DNA from: Sphaerisporangium sp. TRM90804
Lineage (GTDB): Bacteria; Actinomycetota; Actinomycetes; Streptosporangiales; Streptosporangiaceae
Reading direction: 5' to 3'
Length of the DNA: 64,000 bases
NCBI RefSeq assembly: GCF_029846175.1
Contig: NZ_JARWAC010000026.1
Coordinates: forward strand, 62,001-126,000
Shown here: positions 28,630-37,208 of the stretch, piece after piece
Numbering within the stretch: the stretch's first letter is position 1
Layout: each line of letters begins with the position of its first letter
Notes under the pieces: generated by a model
Told to the model about the DNA's origin: nothing
Databases searched by the model: none
The model's input: the letters and a program-made list of their open reading frames with translations, nothing else
Program-made: the position numbers and the translations under genes

Positions 28630-28860
28630 ATGGTCCTGATCACGGTCCGGCTGCCGGTGGAGGCCACGATGCAGGACGCCCTGCGAACGCTGGGCCTCCA
28701 CGAGGACGACGTGGACACCGCCTACGGCCTGGTGCCGCTCGACCCCGGCCAGGGCCTGTACGCCCTGCGCGTCACCGAGACCGCCGCCGGCCGCCTCCCC
28801 CCGGAGGCGGACGGCCCCTTCTCCGACCCGCCCATCGAGCCCTACGGCCCCCCGCACTGA
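28630..28860 (+). CDS. 76-aa protein, putative partner of the subtilase
   Basis: Short acidic protein with good third-position GC bias. No family is firmly recognised. The body (ITVRLPVEATMQDALRTLGL, then YGLVPLDPGQGLYALRV) alternates short hydrophobic strands and a helix, as in subtilase propeptides or I9-type inhibitors, and the tail is Pro/Gly-rich (SDPPIEPYGPPH). There is no signal peptide. It is on the same strand, 98 bp after the protease. A role as trans-acting chaperone, inhibitor or substrate of the protease is inference. Confidence 0.65.
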   Translation: MVLITVRLPVEATMQDALRTLGLHEDDVDTAYGLVPLDPGQGLYALRVTETAAGRLPPEADGPFSDPPIEPYGPPH

Positions 28861-28989
28861 TCGGCCCCGCTCGGGGGCCCGGCCGGTCGTGCGGCGTTCC
28901 TCGCGCCGACGCCGGAGACGACGGGACCGGCGGGCCGCGGGCCGGCAAACCGGAGGAGGCGGGGAGGCGGGCCGGTTGGTCCTGCCGGT

Positions 28990-30510
28990 TCACCCGTCCG
29001 GCGGCGGCAGGGCCGGGAGCACCACCGAGAAGGCGGCGCCGTGGCCCGGGGAGGTGCGCAGGTCGATCCGGCCGCCGTGCGCGGCGGCCAGGGAGCGGGC
29101 GATGGCGAGGCCGAGGCCTGCGCCCCCGCGTCCCGTCCTGGTGCGCGAGGCGTCCGCGCGGTAGAAGCGGTCGAACACCCGGTGGGCCTGTTCCGGCGTG
29201 AGGCCGGGGCCGTGGTCCTCGACCACCAGCACGGCCTCCGCTCCCACGGTGCCCACGCCGATCCGCACGGCGCCGCCGGCCGGGGTGTGGGCGACGACGT
29301 TGCCCACCAGGTTGCTCACCACCTGGCGCAGGCGGGCCTCGTCTCCCAGCACCGGCGCCGAGGTGGGCGCGCCGCCCCCGAAGGGGCCGCTCAGCTCGAC
29401 GGGCCGTTCGGGGGCGAGCGCCCGCAGGTCCAGGCGCGCGTCGGCGGCGAGGGTGCGCAGGTCCATCGGGGCCAGGTCCAGCGGGAGCGACTCGCCGCCC
29501 TCGTCCAGCCGGGCGAGCAGCAGCAGGTCCTCCACCAGGCGGGCCAGCCGTCCCGACTCGCTCTCGATGCGGGCCATCGCCACATCGGGGTCGTCCAGGC
29601 CGCCCATCCGGTACAGCTCGGAGAAGCCCTTGATGCCGGACAGCGGCGTCCGCAGCTCGTGGCTGACGTCGGCGACGAACCGCCGCAGCCGCGCCTCGGA
29701 GTCGGTGCGCGCGGCGAACGCCCGCTCGATCTGGCCGAGCATGCCGTTCAGCGACACCGCCAGCCGCCCGACCTCGGTCTCGGGCGACGCGGCGTCCTGG
29801 ACCCGCCGGGTGAGGTCGCCGGAGGCGATGGCCGCCGCCGTCTCCTCGATGCGGCGCAGCGGGCGCAGCCCCGCCCTGATCGCGAACCATCCGGCCAGTG
29901 TGAGCACGGCGAGCAGGGCGGCGCCGGTGATCACGTAGGCGGTGCGCAGCCTTCCCACGGTTGAGGCGACCGGGGCGAGCGACGCCGCCACGACGACGGA
30001 GCTGCCGGGCTCCGGCCGGGGCCCCACGGTGAGCGGCATCCTGTCGCGGACGGCGGCGACCACCCGCCAGGGCTCGGCCCCGTCCCGCGCCGGCGCGTCG
30101 AACAGCCGGCGGTCCAGGCGGGTCACGGCCGCCGTGTCGAGCCCGGACAGGACGGGGCCGCCGGAATCCGGGCCTTCGCCGAGGTGGGCCTCCGCCAGCA
30201 CCTGCCCCCTGGGGGACAGCTGCGCGATGTAGACGTCGGCGATCAGGTCGAGGCCGCCGGTCAGCGCCCGCCCGGAAACACTCTGGGCCCGCAGGTCGGG
30301 CGGCAGCACCATGGCCAGCGCGCCGATCGTGCGCAACTGCCGGTCGACCCGCTCGACGAGCGCGCCGCGCAGCAGCCCGACCAGGATGGAGCCGCTCACC
30401 AGGAGCCCCGTCGCGAGCAGCGCGCTGGTGATCAGCAGCAGCCGCGCCCGCAGCGACATCCGCCCCCACCCCCGCGCCCGCGCCCGCGCTCGCGCCAGGC
30501 GTCCCCTCAT
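28990..30510 (-). CDS. sensor histidine kinase
   Basis: 506 aa. Two transmembrane segments (about 22-45 and 190-212) bracket an extracytoplasmic sensor domain, then HAMP, HisKA with His284 (FVADVSHELRTPLSGIKG), HATPase_c with N box NLVGNVVAHTP, DHGPGLTPEQ and GAGLGLAI. The sequence resembles the TcrY/PrrB/MprB-like group. The start ATG 30510 overlaps the response-regulator stop as ATGA, so the pair is coupled. Signal unknown. Confidence 0.94.
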   Translation of the reverse strand: MRGRLARARARARGWGRMSLRARLLLITSALLATGLLVSGSILVGLLRGALVERVDRQLRTIGALAMVLPPDLRAQSVSGRALTGGLDLIADVYIAQLSPRGQVLAEAHLGEGPDSGGPVLSGLDTAAVTRLDRRLFDAPARDGAEPWRVVAAVRDRMPLTVGPRPEPGSSVVVAASLAPVASTVGRLRTAYVITGAALLAVLTLAGWFAIRAGLRPLRRIEETAAAIASGDLTRRVQDAASPETEVGRLAVSLNGMLGQIERAFAARTDSEARLRRFVADVSHELRTPLSGIKGFSELYRMGGLDDPDVAMARIESESGRLARLVEDLLLLARLDEGGESLPLDLAPMDLRTLAADARLDLRALAPERPVELSGPFGGGAPTSAPVLGDEARLRQVVSNLVGNVVAHTPAGGAVRIGVGTVGAEAVLVVEDHGPGLTPEQAHRVFDRFYRADASRTRTGRGGAGLGLAIARSLAAAHGGRIDLRTSPGHGAAFSVVLPALPPPDG

Positions 30511-31232
30511 CGGCGCGGCTCGCGCAGGACGTAGCCGACGCCGTGGACGGTGTGGATGAGCCTGGGGCCGGTCGCGTCGAGCTTGCGGCGCAGGTAGCTG
30601 ACGTAGGTGTCGACGATGCTGGCGTCCCCGGCGAAGTCGTACTGCCACACGTCGTCCAGGATGCGGGCCTTGGACACGACCCGCCCGGCGTTGAGCGCGA
30701 GGTAGTGCAGGAGGCGGAACTCGGTGGGAGACAGCCGCACCGGCCTGCCGCCGCGCAGCGCCTGGTGGCCTTCGGGGTCCACCTCCAGGTCGCCGACGAC
30801 GAGGGTGTGCGCGCCGGGGGAACCGGTGCGGCGCAGCACGGCCCGGATTCGGGCGATCAGCTCCTCCAGGTCGAACGGCTTGGTGACATAGTCGTCGCCG
30901 CCGAGCGTGAGGCCGGTGACCTTGTCCTTCGGGGAGTCGCGGGCGGTGAGGAACAGGACGGGCACCGGCGGGCGCGACTGCTCACGCAGCCGGCGAACGA
31001 CCTCGAAGCCGTCCAGGTCGGGCAGCATCACGTCGAGCAGCACCAGGTCGGGCGGCTGGTCGCGGGCCGCCTCGACGGCCTCGGCGCCGGTGGCGGCGGA
31101 GGTGACGTCGAAGCCCGCGAACCGCAGCGTCGCCGAGAGCAGCTCCCGCACGGTCGGCTCGTCGTCCACGACCAGCAGCCGCTCCCCCGTGTGCGCGCCC
31201 CGGGAGCCGCGCCCCGCCTCGTCCGCCGCCAT
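30507..31232 (-). CDS. OmpR/PhoB-type response regulator
   Basis: 241 aa: receiver with VVDDE, phosphoacceptor LLDVMLP and KPF; winged-helix domain with LSPTEFRLLHYLALN and HGVGYVLREP. Close in type to TcrX/PrrA-like actinobacterial regulators. ATG 31232 is preferred because GGAGGAGATG lies upstream; the longer frame to 31343 runs through a 39-bp tandem duplication. The gene follows the ABC and membrane-protein genes on the same strand after 172 bp. Confidence 0.93.
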   Translation of the reverse strand: MAADEAGRGSRGAHTGERLLVVDDEPTVRELLSATLRFAGFDVTSAATGAEAVEAARDQPPDLVLLDVMLPDLDGFEVVRRLREQSRPPVPVLFLTARDSPKDKVTGLTLGGDDYVTKPFDLEELIARIRAVLRRTGSPGAHTLVVGDLEVDPEGHQALRGGRPVRLSPTEFRLLHYLALNAGRVVSKARILDDVWQYDFAGDASIVDTYVSYLRRKLDATGPRLIHTVHGVGYVLREPRR

Positions 31233-31237
31233 CCGCT

Positions 31238-31315
31238 CATCTCCTCCAACTCGACGCCCCTCCGGCACCACCCGACCATCTCCTCGCACCCGACGCCACT
31301 CCGGCGCCGCACTCC
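31238..31315. repeat. imperfect 39-bp tandem duplication in the response-regulator leader
   Basis: Units 31238-31276 and 31277-31315 share CATCTCCTC, CGACGCC and CTCCGGC at the same offsets. On the minus strand each unit carries a GAGGAGATG sequence, so the ribosome-binding site and an ATG were duplicated together. Confidence 0.55.
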
Positions 31316-31404
31316 CCTTCCAAGGCCGCACCGCATCCAGCACCCCTGCTCCGGGTCTTCCGACATCGCGTCCGGCGCCGCCCGTTCGTCTCCCGGAGGC
31401 GACG

Positions 31405-33114
31405 TCATCCAGCCCGTGGCCGTGCCCGGGCCGGCCCGGATCGGCCGGCCAGGCCGCCCAGGAGACCGGCCAGCGCGCCGGCCGTCAGGCCGCACACGAC
31501 GGCCGTGAGGACGTCGCCGCCCAGCCCGGTGGAGGCGAGCGGCACGGCTCCGCCGAGCAGCCGTACGCCGACCGTCACCGAGCCGCCGGACGCCACCGTG
31601 ACCAGTGGCAGCAGCACGGCCCACACCAAGGCCATCGCGCCCGCTCCCCATCCTGCCCGGCCTAACGCCTCCGCAGGCCGCATCCGCCGGGCGGCCGTGA
31701 TCCCCGCGACCAGCAGGACCGCTGCCCCGAGCACCGTGAACGCCGCCATCGGCCACGGCCACGTATCCGGCACGGACATCATGTCCGGTCCTCCCGCGCC
31801 GGAGACCCGCCCCGGGCCGCCGGTCCGGCCGGGCTCGCCCGCCGGGGAGCTCGCCCAGGGGACGCCGAGCCCGGCGCCCAGGGCGGCGAGAACCGCGTTC
31901 GGCCCGGCCAGCAGGGTCGCCCCCGCGACGACCGGCCGGAGCGTGACCGCCGAGACGACCAGCCCGAGGAGGGTCACCGCGGCCACGAGCCCCAGGACGA
32001 CGCCGGCCGAGGCGGCGGCGGCCTCCCTCAGCGCGGCCAGTGCGCGCGGGCGCGTGGAGGGCCGGTTCCGGTGGGCCGCGAACAGACCGGCCGCTGCGAC
32101 CATCGCCGGCACGACGATCGGGGCGACGCCCGGCTCCGCGCGGAACCCTGCCGTCACCTCCTCCAGCACCCGCCCCAGCCCGGCGCCGGAAGGCCCGGCG
32201 CCGGGGAGCAACTCCGCCAGGTCGCCTATCGCCACGGTTCCGAGGGCCGCCGCCGACACGGCCGCGACGGCGCCGATCATCGTGCCCGCCGCGGCGGCCG
32301 CCCGCACCACCGCCGGGAGCAACGCCCGCCACCGCGCCCCGTCCGGCTGGGCCGGAGCCGCCGGCGCACCCGGCTGCTCCGCCACCGCGAAGCCTGGTGG
32401 GCGCGAGCGGCGCGACATCCGGGCAAACAGGACGGCGAGGGTGATCAGGCCCGCGAGGGTGACGCCCAGTAGGACGGTGGAGAGCCGGCCCTCGACCGTG
32501 AGGTCCGCCAGGCGACCGAGCTGCCCGGTCCCCGGCAGGCCGGGCAGTCCCGGCCGCGCCCCCGCGGGTGGCGCGAGCGCGGCCTGTCCGGAGACGGTGA
32601 GAGCGCCGCCGGTCGCCAGGACGAGCGCGGCGGCCGTGAGAGCGCCCAGCGGGGCCAGCGAGCCCGCCCCCAGCAGGTACAGCCCGGTGGCCGCGACGAC
32701 GCCCATCGCGGCCACCGCCCCCAGGGCGGCCACCACGCCCCGTCCGGCCTCCCGCACCGGAAACCACCCTGCTCCCGGCCAGGGCGCCGACCGCCCAGGC
32801 AGGGACCCGGAGCGCCCGGGCGCGCTCCCGGGCCGGTGACCGCGACCCACCACTCCCGGCCAGGACCTCCACCACCCCGGCCGAGACCCGGAGCGTCCCG
32901 GCGAGGATCCGGAGTACCCCGGCGCGCTCCCGGGCCCGCGACCGCGACCCACCACTCCCGGCCAGGACCTCCACCACCCCGGCCGAGACCCGGAGCGTCC
33001 CGGCGAGGACCCGGAGTACCCCGGCGCGCTCCCAAGCCGGTGACCGCGACCCGCCGCGCCTGGTGGGGACGTCGGGCCCGGGGGCTCGGCTGGGGGGCGT
33101 GGCGACGGCGGCAT
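31405..33114 (-). CDS. polytopic membrane protein with 34-aa N-terminal repeats
   Basis: 569 aa. The start ATG 33114 overlaps the ABC permease stop (TGATG), so translation is coupled. Residues about 22-125 are 34-aa tandem repeats rich in Gly, Arg, Ser, Pro and Trp (units beginning GRGHRLGSAPG and GRGRGPGSAPG, then a diverged third). After these come about ten hydrophobic segments separated by Ala/Gly/Pro loops and a short basic tail. It resembles streptomycete multi-span proteins of unknown function (possibly the so-called streptophobe group), but this is a weak match from memory. Its place in an ABC-transporter and two-component cluster suggests an accessory envelope role. Confidence 0.7.
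   Translation of the reverse strand: MPPSPRPPAEPPGPTSPPGAAGRGHRLGSAPGYSGSSPGRSGSRPGWWRSWPGVVGRGRGPGSAPGYSGSSPGRSGSRPGWWRSWPGVVGRGHRPGSAPGRSGSLPGRSAPWPGAGWFPVREAGRGVVAALGAVAAMGVVAATGLYLLGAGSLAPLGALTAAALVLATGGALTVSGQAALAPPAGARPGLPGLPGTGQLGRLADLTVEGRLSTVLLGVTLAGLITLAVLFARMSRRSRPPGFAVAEQPGAPAAPAQPDGARWRALLPAVVRAAAAAGTMIGAVAAVSAAALGTVAIGDLAELLPGAGPSGAGLGRVLEEVTAGFRAEPGVAPIVVPAMVAAAGLFAAHRNRPSTRPRALAALREAAAASAGVVLGLVAAVTLLGLVVSAVTLRPVVAGATLLAGPNAVLAALGAGLGVPWASSPAGEPGRTGGPGRVSGAGGPDMMSVPDTWPWPMAAFTVLGAAVLLVAGITAARRMRPAEALGRAGWGAGAMALVWAVLLPLVTVASGGSVTVGVRLLGGAVPLASTGLGGDVLTAVVCGLTAGALAGLLGGLAGRSGPARARPRAG
32838..33041. repeat. 102-bp tandem repeat inside the membrane-protein gene
   Basis: Two nearly identical 102-bp units start at 32838 and 32940, with the beginning of a third at 33042 and a degenerate copy on the other side (about 32736-32837). 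The period is a multiple of three and encodes the 34-aa repeat. High identity between the units implies recent expansion. Confidence 0.85.
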
Positions 33115-34067
33115 CAGGCGTCCCGCCCGCGGAAGGCGGCGTAGGCGAGGAGCATCAGGGCGGCGGCGTAGGCGCACAGGACGCCGAAGCCCGGCCACGG
33201 GTCGAGCAGGGCGGGATCATGGCGCAGGCTGAGCAGGCGTCCGCCGGCCGTCGTGGGCCAGTACGTCACCACGAACCGAGCCAGCCAGCCGGGGAAGAGC
33301 GGCGACATCGCCGGGATCAGCAGGCCCACCATCGTCACGATGGTCAGCGCCCCGGCCGTGGAGCGGACCAGCGTTCCCAGCGCCAATCCGATCAGGCAGA
33401 AGGCCGCCACGACCAGCCCGGCCCCGGCGAGCGCCCGCGGCACCCCCGGCTGGCCGAAGGAGTAGGCGGGCACCCCCTGGGCGGCGAGCACGGCCGCGCC
33501 GGTGAAGTACACGGCCAGGCCGGCGGCCCAGCCGGCGACCAGCCCCATGGCCGCGCAGACGACCGCCTTGGCCGCCAGGACGCGCCCGCGGCGCGGCACC
33601 GTGATCAGGGTGCCCGGCATCGTGCTGGTGGCGTACTCCACGGTCACGGCCCGCAGGCCGAGGTAGCCGGCGACGAGCACGATGAACAGCTGGGCACGGA
33701 AGACGGAGGCGAAGGGGTCGAAGGAGGCCCGGTCGGCCGGCGGCAGTTCCCCGTACTCCCTGGCCCCCGCCCCGCCGAACATGGCACCGAACAGCCCGCC
33801 GACCGCCACGACGGCGAACAGGGTGATCCAGGTCGACCGCAACGTGCGCGTCTTGCACCACTCGGAGCGCAGCACGTCGCGAAACCCGCTCCGGCGCGCC
33901 GCGGCCCTACCGGCTCCCGCTGGGCCGGCGGTCCCGCCCCGCCGCCCGTCGATCCCGTCACTCGCCGCCCCGCCCACCGCTCCGTCCGGGAGCGATGCGG
34001 GTTCGCCTGTGCCCGGGGGCCCGGGGTGCGGGGACGCGGGGTGCGGGGGGTTGGTGCGGTGGGTCAT
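33114..34067 (-). CDS. ABC-2 type transporter permease
   Basis: 317 aa: a Pro/Gly-rich N-terminus of about 65 residues, then the conserved FRDVLRSEWCKTRTLRSTW helix and six membrane segments typical of ABC-2 permeases working with drug-type ATPases. ATG 34067 overlaps the ATPase stop (ATGA). The 3' end overlaps the next gene's start by one base. Substrate unknown; antimicrobial or lipid export is plausible. Confidence 0.88.
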   Translation of the reverse strand: MTHRTNPPHPASPHPGPPGTGEPASLPDGAVGGAASDGIDGRRGGTAGPAGAGRAAARRSGFRDVLRSEWCKTRTLRSTWITLFAVVAVGGLFGAMFGGAGAREYGELPPADRASFDPFASVFRAQLFIVLVAGYLGLRAVTVEYATSTMPGTLITVPRRGRVLAAKAVVCAAMGLVAGWAAGLAVYFTGAAVLAAQGVPAYSFGQPGVPRALAGAGLVVAAFCLIGLALGTLVRSTAGALTIVTMVGLLIPAMSPLFPGWLARFVVTYWPTTAGGRLLSLRHDPALLDPWPGFGVLCAYAAALMLLAYAAFRGRDA

Positions 34068-34969
34068 CGGGGGGCTCCGTTCGTGGTGCCGTATTCGAGG
34101 CTGCCGCCGGTCATGCGCATGAAGGCCTCTTCCAGGGACGGGCGGCGCGGGGTCAGCTCGTGCAGGACGACGCCCTCGGCGGCGGCCAGGCGGCCGACCT
34201 GGTCGGCGGCGGCGCCGGTGACGACCAGGGCGTCGCCCTCCCGGCGCACGGCAGCGCCCGAGGCGGTGAGGCGGCGGGCGAACGCGGAGCCGTCCGGGGT
34301 GCGGACCAGGACCTCCTCCGCGCCGGCCACCGCGTCGGCGGGGGTGTCGGCGATGAGCCGTCCCCGGCCGAGCACGATGAGGTGGTCGGCGGTGAGCGCC
34401 ATCTCGGCCATCAGGTGGCTGGAGACCAGCACCGTGCGCCCCTCGGCGGCCAGGCCGCGCATCAGCGTGCGGATCCAGATGATCCCTTCGGGGTCCAGCC
34501 CGTTCACCGGCTCGTCGAACAGCAGCACCCCGGGGTCGCCGAGCAGTGCGGCGGCGATGCCGAGCCTGCGGGTCATGCCGAGCGAGAAGCCGCCCACGCG
34601 GCGGCGGGCGACGGAGCCGAGGCCGACGGCGTCGAGCACCTCCTCCACCCGGCCACGGGGGATCCCGTTGCTCAGCGCCAGGCAGAGCAGGTGGTCGCGC
34701 GCGGTTCTGCGCGGGTGGACCCCGGCCGAGTCCAGCAGGGCGCCGACCGACCGCATCGGCGCGGGCAGGCCGGCGTACCGGCCGCCCAGCACGCGCGCGG
34801 TGCCGGCGCTCGGCGCGTCCAGCCCCAGGATGAGGCGCATGGCGGTCGTCTTGCCCGACCCGTTGGGGCCGAGGAAGCCGGTCACCGCGCCCGGCCTGAC
34901 GTCGAACGTCAGGTCGTCCACCGCCAGAACCGGGCCGTAGCGTTTGCTGAGACCCCTCACCTCGATCAT
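34064..34969 (-). CDS. ABC transporter ATP-binding protein
   Basis: 301 aa: Walker A GPNGSGKTTAMR, signature FSLGMTRRLGIA, Walker B VLLFDEPVNGLDPEG and H-loop SSHLMAE. The C-terminal PRRPSLEEAFMRMTGG is the usual tail of export ATPases. ATG 34969 has AGAGGAG upstream. It is first of a probable operon running through the permease and the repeat-bearing membrane protein toward the two-component genes. Confidence 0.93.
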   Translation of the reverse strand: MIEVRGLSKRYGPVLAVDDLTFDVRPGAVTGFLGPNGSGKTTAMRLILGLDAPSAGTARVLGGRYAGLPAPMRSVGALLDSAGVHPRRTARDHLLCLALSNGIPRGRVEEVLDAVGLGSVARRRVGGFSLGMTRRLGIAAALLGDPGVLLFDEPVNGLDPEGIIWIRTLMRGLAAEGRTVLVSSHLMAEMALTADHLIVLGRGRLIADTPADAVAGAEEVLVRTPDGSAFARRLTASGAAVRREGDALVVTGAAADQVGRLAAAEGVVLHELTPRRPSLEEAFMRMTGGSLEYGTTNGAPR

Positions 34970-35318
34970 CGGTGCTCCTCTCCGGACATGCGCGAGTCGA
35001 TGCCGGGAAGGCTGGCGCACCCGGCTGGAGGGCTTCTGGGCGATCCTGTGAGAGCCCTGTGAACCGCCCCCGCCCCCGCGGGCCCGCCCGGCCCGTCCCG
35101 CCGCGCCGACCGGCGCGAGCACCCGGTGCGCCCGGCCCGCCCCCGCGCGGTTTCCCAGACGACTCCAAGGTCACGAACGACGGAGACGCGCCCGGCGGCC
35201 CGGCGCCACAGAGGACGGTGAGCAGATTCCCGTCAGTGACCTACAAAAGATTGGAAACGGTGTGCAGAATCCAGTAGGTTTCTCGACACGAGCAGGCCAG
35301 GCCTCAGGGGGAACGTGT

Positions 35319-36275
35319 ATGGCCGCCGACGCGCCGGCAGCGCTGATAGAGGCTTCGAGCCTGACGAAGGTGTACGAGAGGGGCGGCGGCCGCGCGGGGT
35401 TCACGGCCGTCGACGGCATCGACTTCCAGGTGCGCCGCGGCGAGGCCTTCGGGCTGCTCGGCGCCAACGGGGCCGGGAAGTCGTCGACCATGCGCATGAT
35501 CGCCTGCGTCTCGCCGCTCACCGGGGGCGGGCTGCGCGTCCTCGGCCACGACAGCGTCACCGACGGCCCCGCCATCCGGGCGCGGCTCGGCGTGGTCCCG
35601 CAGGACGACACGATCGACGGCGAGCTCACCGTCCGCGAGAACCTGCTCATCTACGGCCGCTACTTCGGGCTGTCGTGGAAGGTGCTGCGCGAGCGCAGCA
35701 CGCGGCTGCTGGAGTTCACCCGCCTGTCGGACAAGGCCGGCGACTCGGTCTCGACCCTCTCGGGCGGCATGCGGCGCAGGCTCACCATCGCGCGGGCACT
35801 CATCAACGAGCCCGAGATCGTGCTGCTCGACGAGCCCACCACCGGCCTCGACCCGCAAGCCCGCCACCTGCTCTGGGAGCGCCTGTTCCAGCTCAAGGAG
35901 GACGGCGTGACGCTGCTGCTCACGACGCACTACATGGACGAGGCCGAGCAGCTGTGCGACCGCCTGGTCGTCATGGACGCCGGCAGGATCGTCGCCGAGG
36001 GCGCCCCGGCCGAGCTGATCGCCCGCCACACCAGCCGCGAGGTGCTGGAGCTGCGCTTCGACCGGCTGGAGCGGCAGACCATGACCGACAGGTGCCGGGG
36101 CCTGGTCGAACACATGGAGGAGCTGCCCGACCGCCTGCTGCTGTCCACCGACGACGGCGAGGAGACGCTCGGCGCGGTGCACCGGCGGGGCGTGCGGCCG
36201 GTGACGGCCCTGGTCCGCCGGTCCAGCCTTGAGGACGTCTTCCTCAAGCTCACCGGGCGCTCGCTGCTCGACTGA
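35319..36275 (+). CDS. ABC transporter ATP-binding protein (NodI/DrrA type)
   Basis: 318 aa: Walker A GANGAGKSSTMRM, signature LSGGMRRRLTIARALI, Walker B IVLLDEPTTGLDPQARH and H-loop TTHYMDEAEQL. The LDPQARHLLWERL and THYMDEAEQLCDR segments are characteristic of NodI-like nodulation or lipooligosaccharide exporters. ATG 35319 follows AGGGGGA at eight bases. Two NodJ-like permeases follow, so this is one exporter with a heterodimeric channel. In actinomycetes such sets export lipids or drugs; the substrate here is unknown. Confidence 0.93.
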   Translation: MAADAPAALIEASSLTKVYERGGGRAGFTAVDGIDFQVRRGEAFGLLGANGAGKSSTMRMIACVSPLTGGGLRVLGHDSVTDGPAIRARLGVVPQDDTIDGELTVRENLLIYGRYFGLSWKVLRERSTRLLEFTRLSDKAGDSVSTLSGGMRRRLTIARALINEPEIVLLDEPTTGLDPQARHLLWERLFQLKEDGVTLLLTTHYMDEAEQLCDRLVVMDAGRIVAEGAPAELIARHTSREVLELRFDRLERQTMTDRCRGLVEHMEELPDRLLLSTDDGEETLGAVHRRGVRPVTALVRRSSLEDVFLKLTGRSLLD

Positions 36276-36379
36276 CCACCGGCCACCGCACGCGCGGGGC
36301 GGCGGACGTCCTCCGCGAGCCGGCCGACGCCGCTGGACCGACCACCTCACCCCCGGCGCGACTTCGATGACGAGGAGAC

Positions 36380-37174
36380 ATGGACACGCTGGTCAGGGCG
36401 TTCTCGGCGCCCGCGTTCCGCGAGCTCGGCTACTGGCTGTTCCGATACCGCCGCACCTGGCGCGGGTCGATCGTGATCAGCGTGGTGAACCCGCTGCTCT
36501 TCCTGGCCGCCCTCGGCCTGGGGCTGGGCACCCTGGTCGACCGCGACGGCGGCGCCTACCTGCGGGGCGACTCCTACCTGGAGTTCCTCCTGCCGGGCCT
36601 GCTGGTCGCCGCCGTCATGCAGACCACGTTCCTGGAGGCGGCCGGCCCGGTCATGCAGGGCGTGCTCGCGCGCGGCAACTACCGCGCCGCCGCCTCGACG
36701 CCGCTGTCGCCGGCCGACATCCTGCACGGGCACCTCATGTACTGGACCCTCCGGGCGGTCATGAACGCCACGCTGTTCACGCTCGTGAGCATGCTCTTCG
36801 GCGCGGTGGAAGCCTCCAGGATCCCGCTGCTCGTACCGGTCGCGGTGCTGGTCGCGGTCGCGTTCGCCACCCCGGCCGCGGCCTGGTCGGTGACCATGAC
36901 CCGGCCGTCCCAGATCAACTCGATGTTCCGGTTCGCCATCCTGCCGCTGTACATGTTCTCCGGCACGTTCTTCCCGATCGAGCAGCTGCCGTCCTGGCTC
37001 TGGCCGGTGGCGTGGGCGACGCCGCTGTGGCACGGCGTCGACCTCGGCCGCACGGTCGCGCTGGGCACGGCCACGCCGCTCGGCACGCTGGCCCACCTCG
37101 GCTACCTGGTCGCGATGGCCGTCGCCGGCCTGCTGCTGGCCCGCCGCAACTACCGTCGCCGGCTGCACGTCTGA
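36380..37174 (+). CDS. ABC-2 permease (NodJ-like), first
   Basis: 264 aa with six membrane segments. Typical NodJ-type features: NPLLFLAALGLGLGTLV near the N-terminus, MQTTFLEAAGPVMQGVLARGNYRA in the first loop, and FRFAILPLYMFSGTFFPIEQLPSWL before the last helices. GAGGAGA precedes ATG 36380. It pairs with the permease that starts 34 bp downstream. Confidence 0.92.
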   Translation: MDTLVRAFSAPAFRELGYWLFRYRRTWRGSIVISVVNPLLFLAALGLGLGTLVDRDGGAYLRGDSYLEFLLPGLLVAAVMQTTFLEAAGPVMQGVLARGNYRAAASTPLSPADILHGHLMYWTLRAVMNATLFTLVSMLFGAVEASRIPLLVPVAVLVAVAFATPAAAWSVTMTRPSQINSMFRFAILPLYMFSGTFFPIEQLPSWLWPVAWATPLWHGVDLGRTVALGTATPLGTLAHLGYLVAMAVAGLLLARRNYRRRLHV

Positions 37175-37208
37175 GCCGCCGAGAGAAGCCGAGACAAGAG
37201 GAGCCTTC

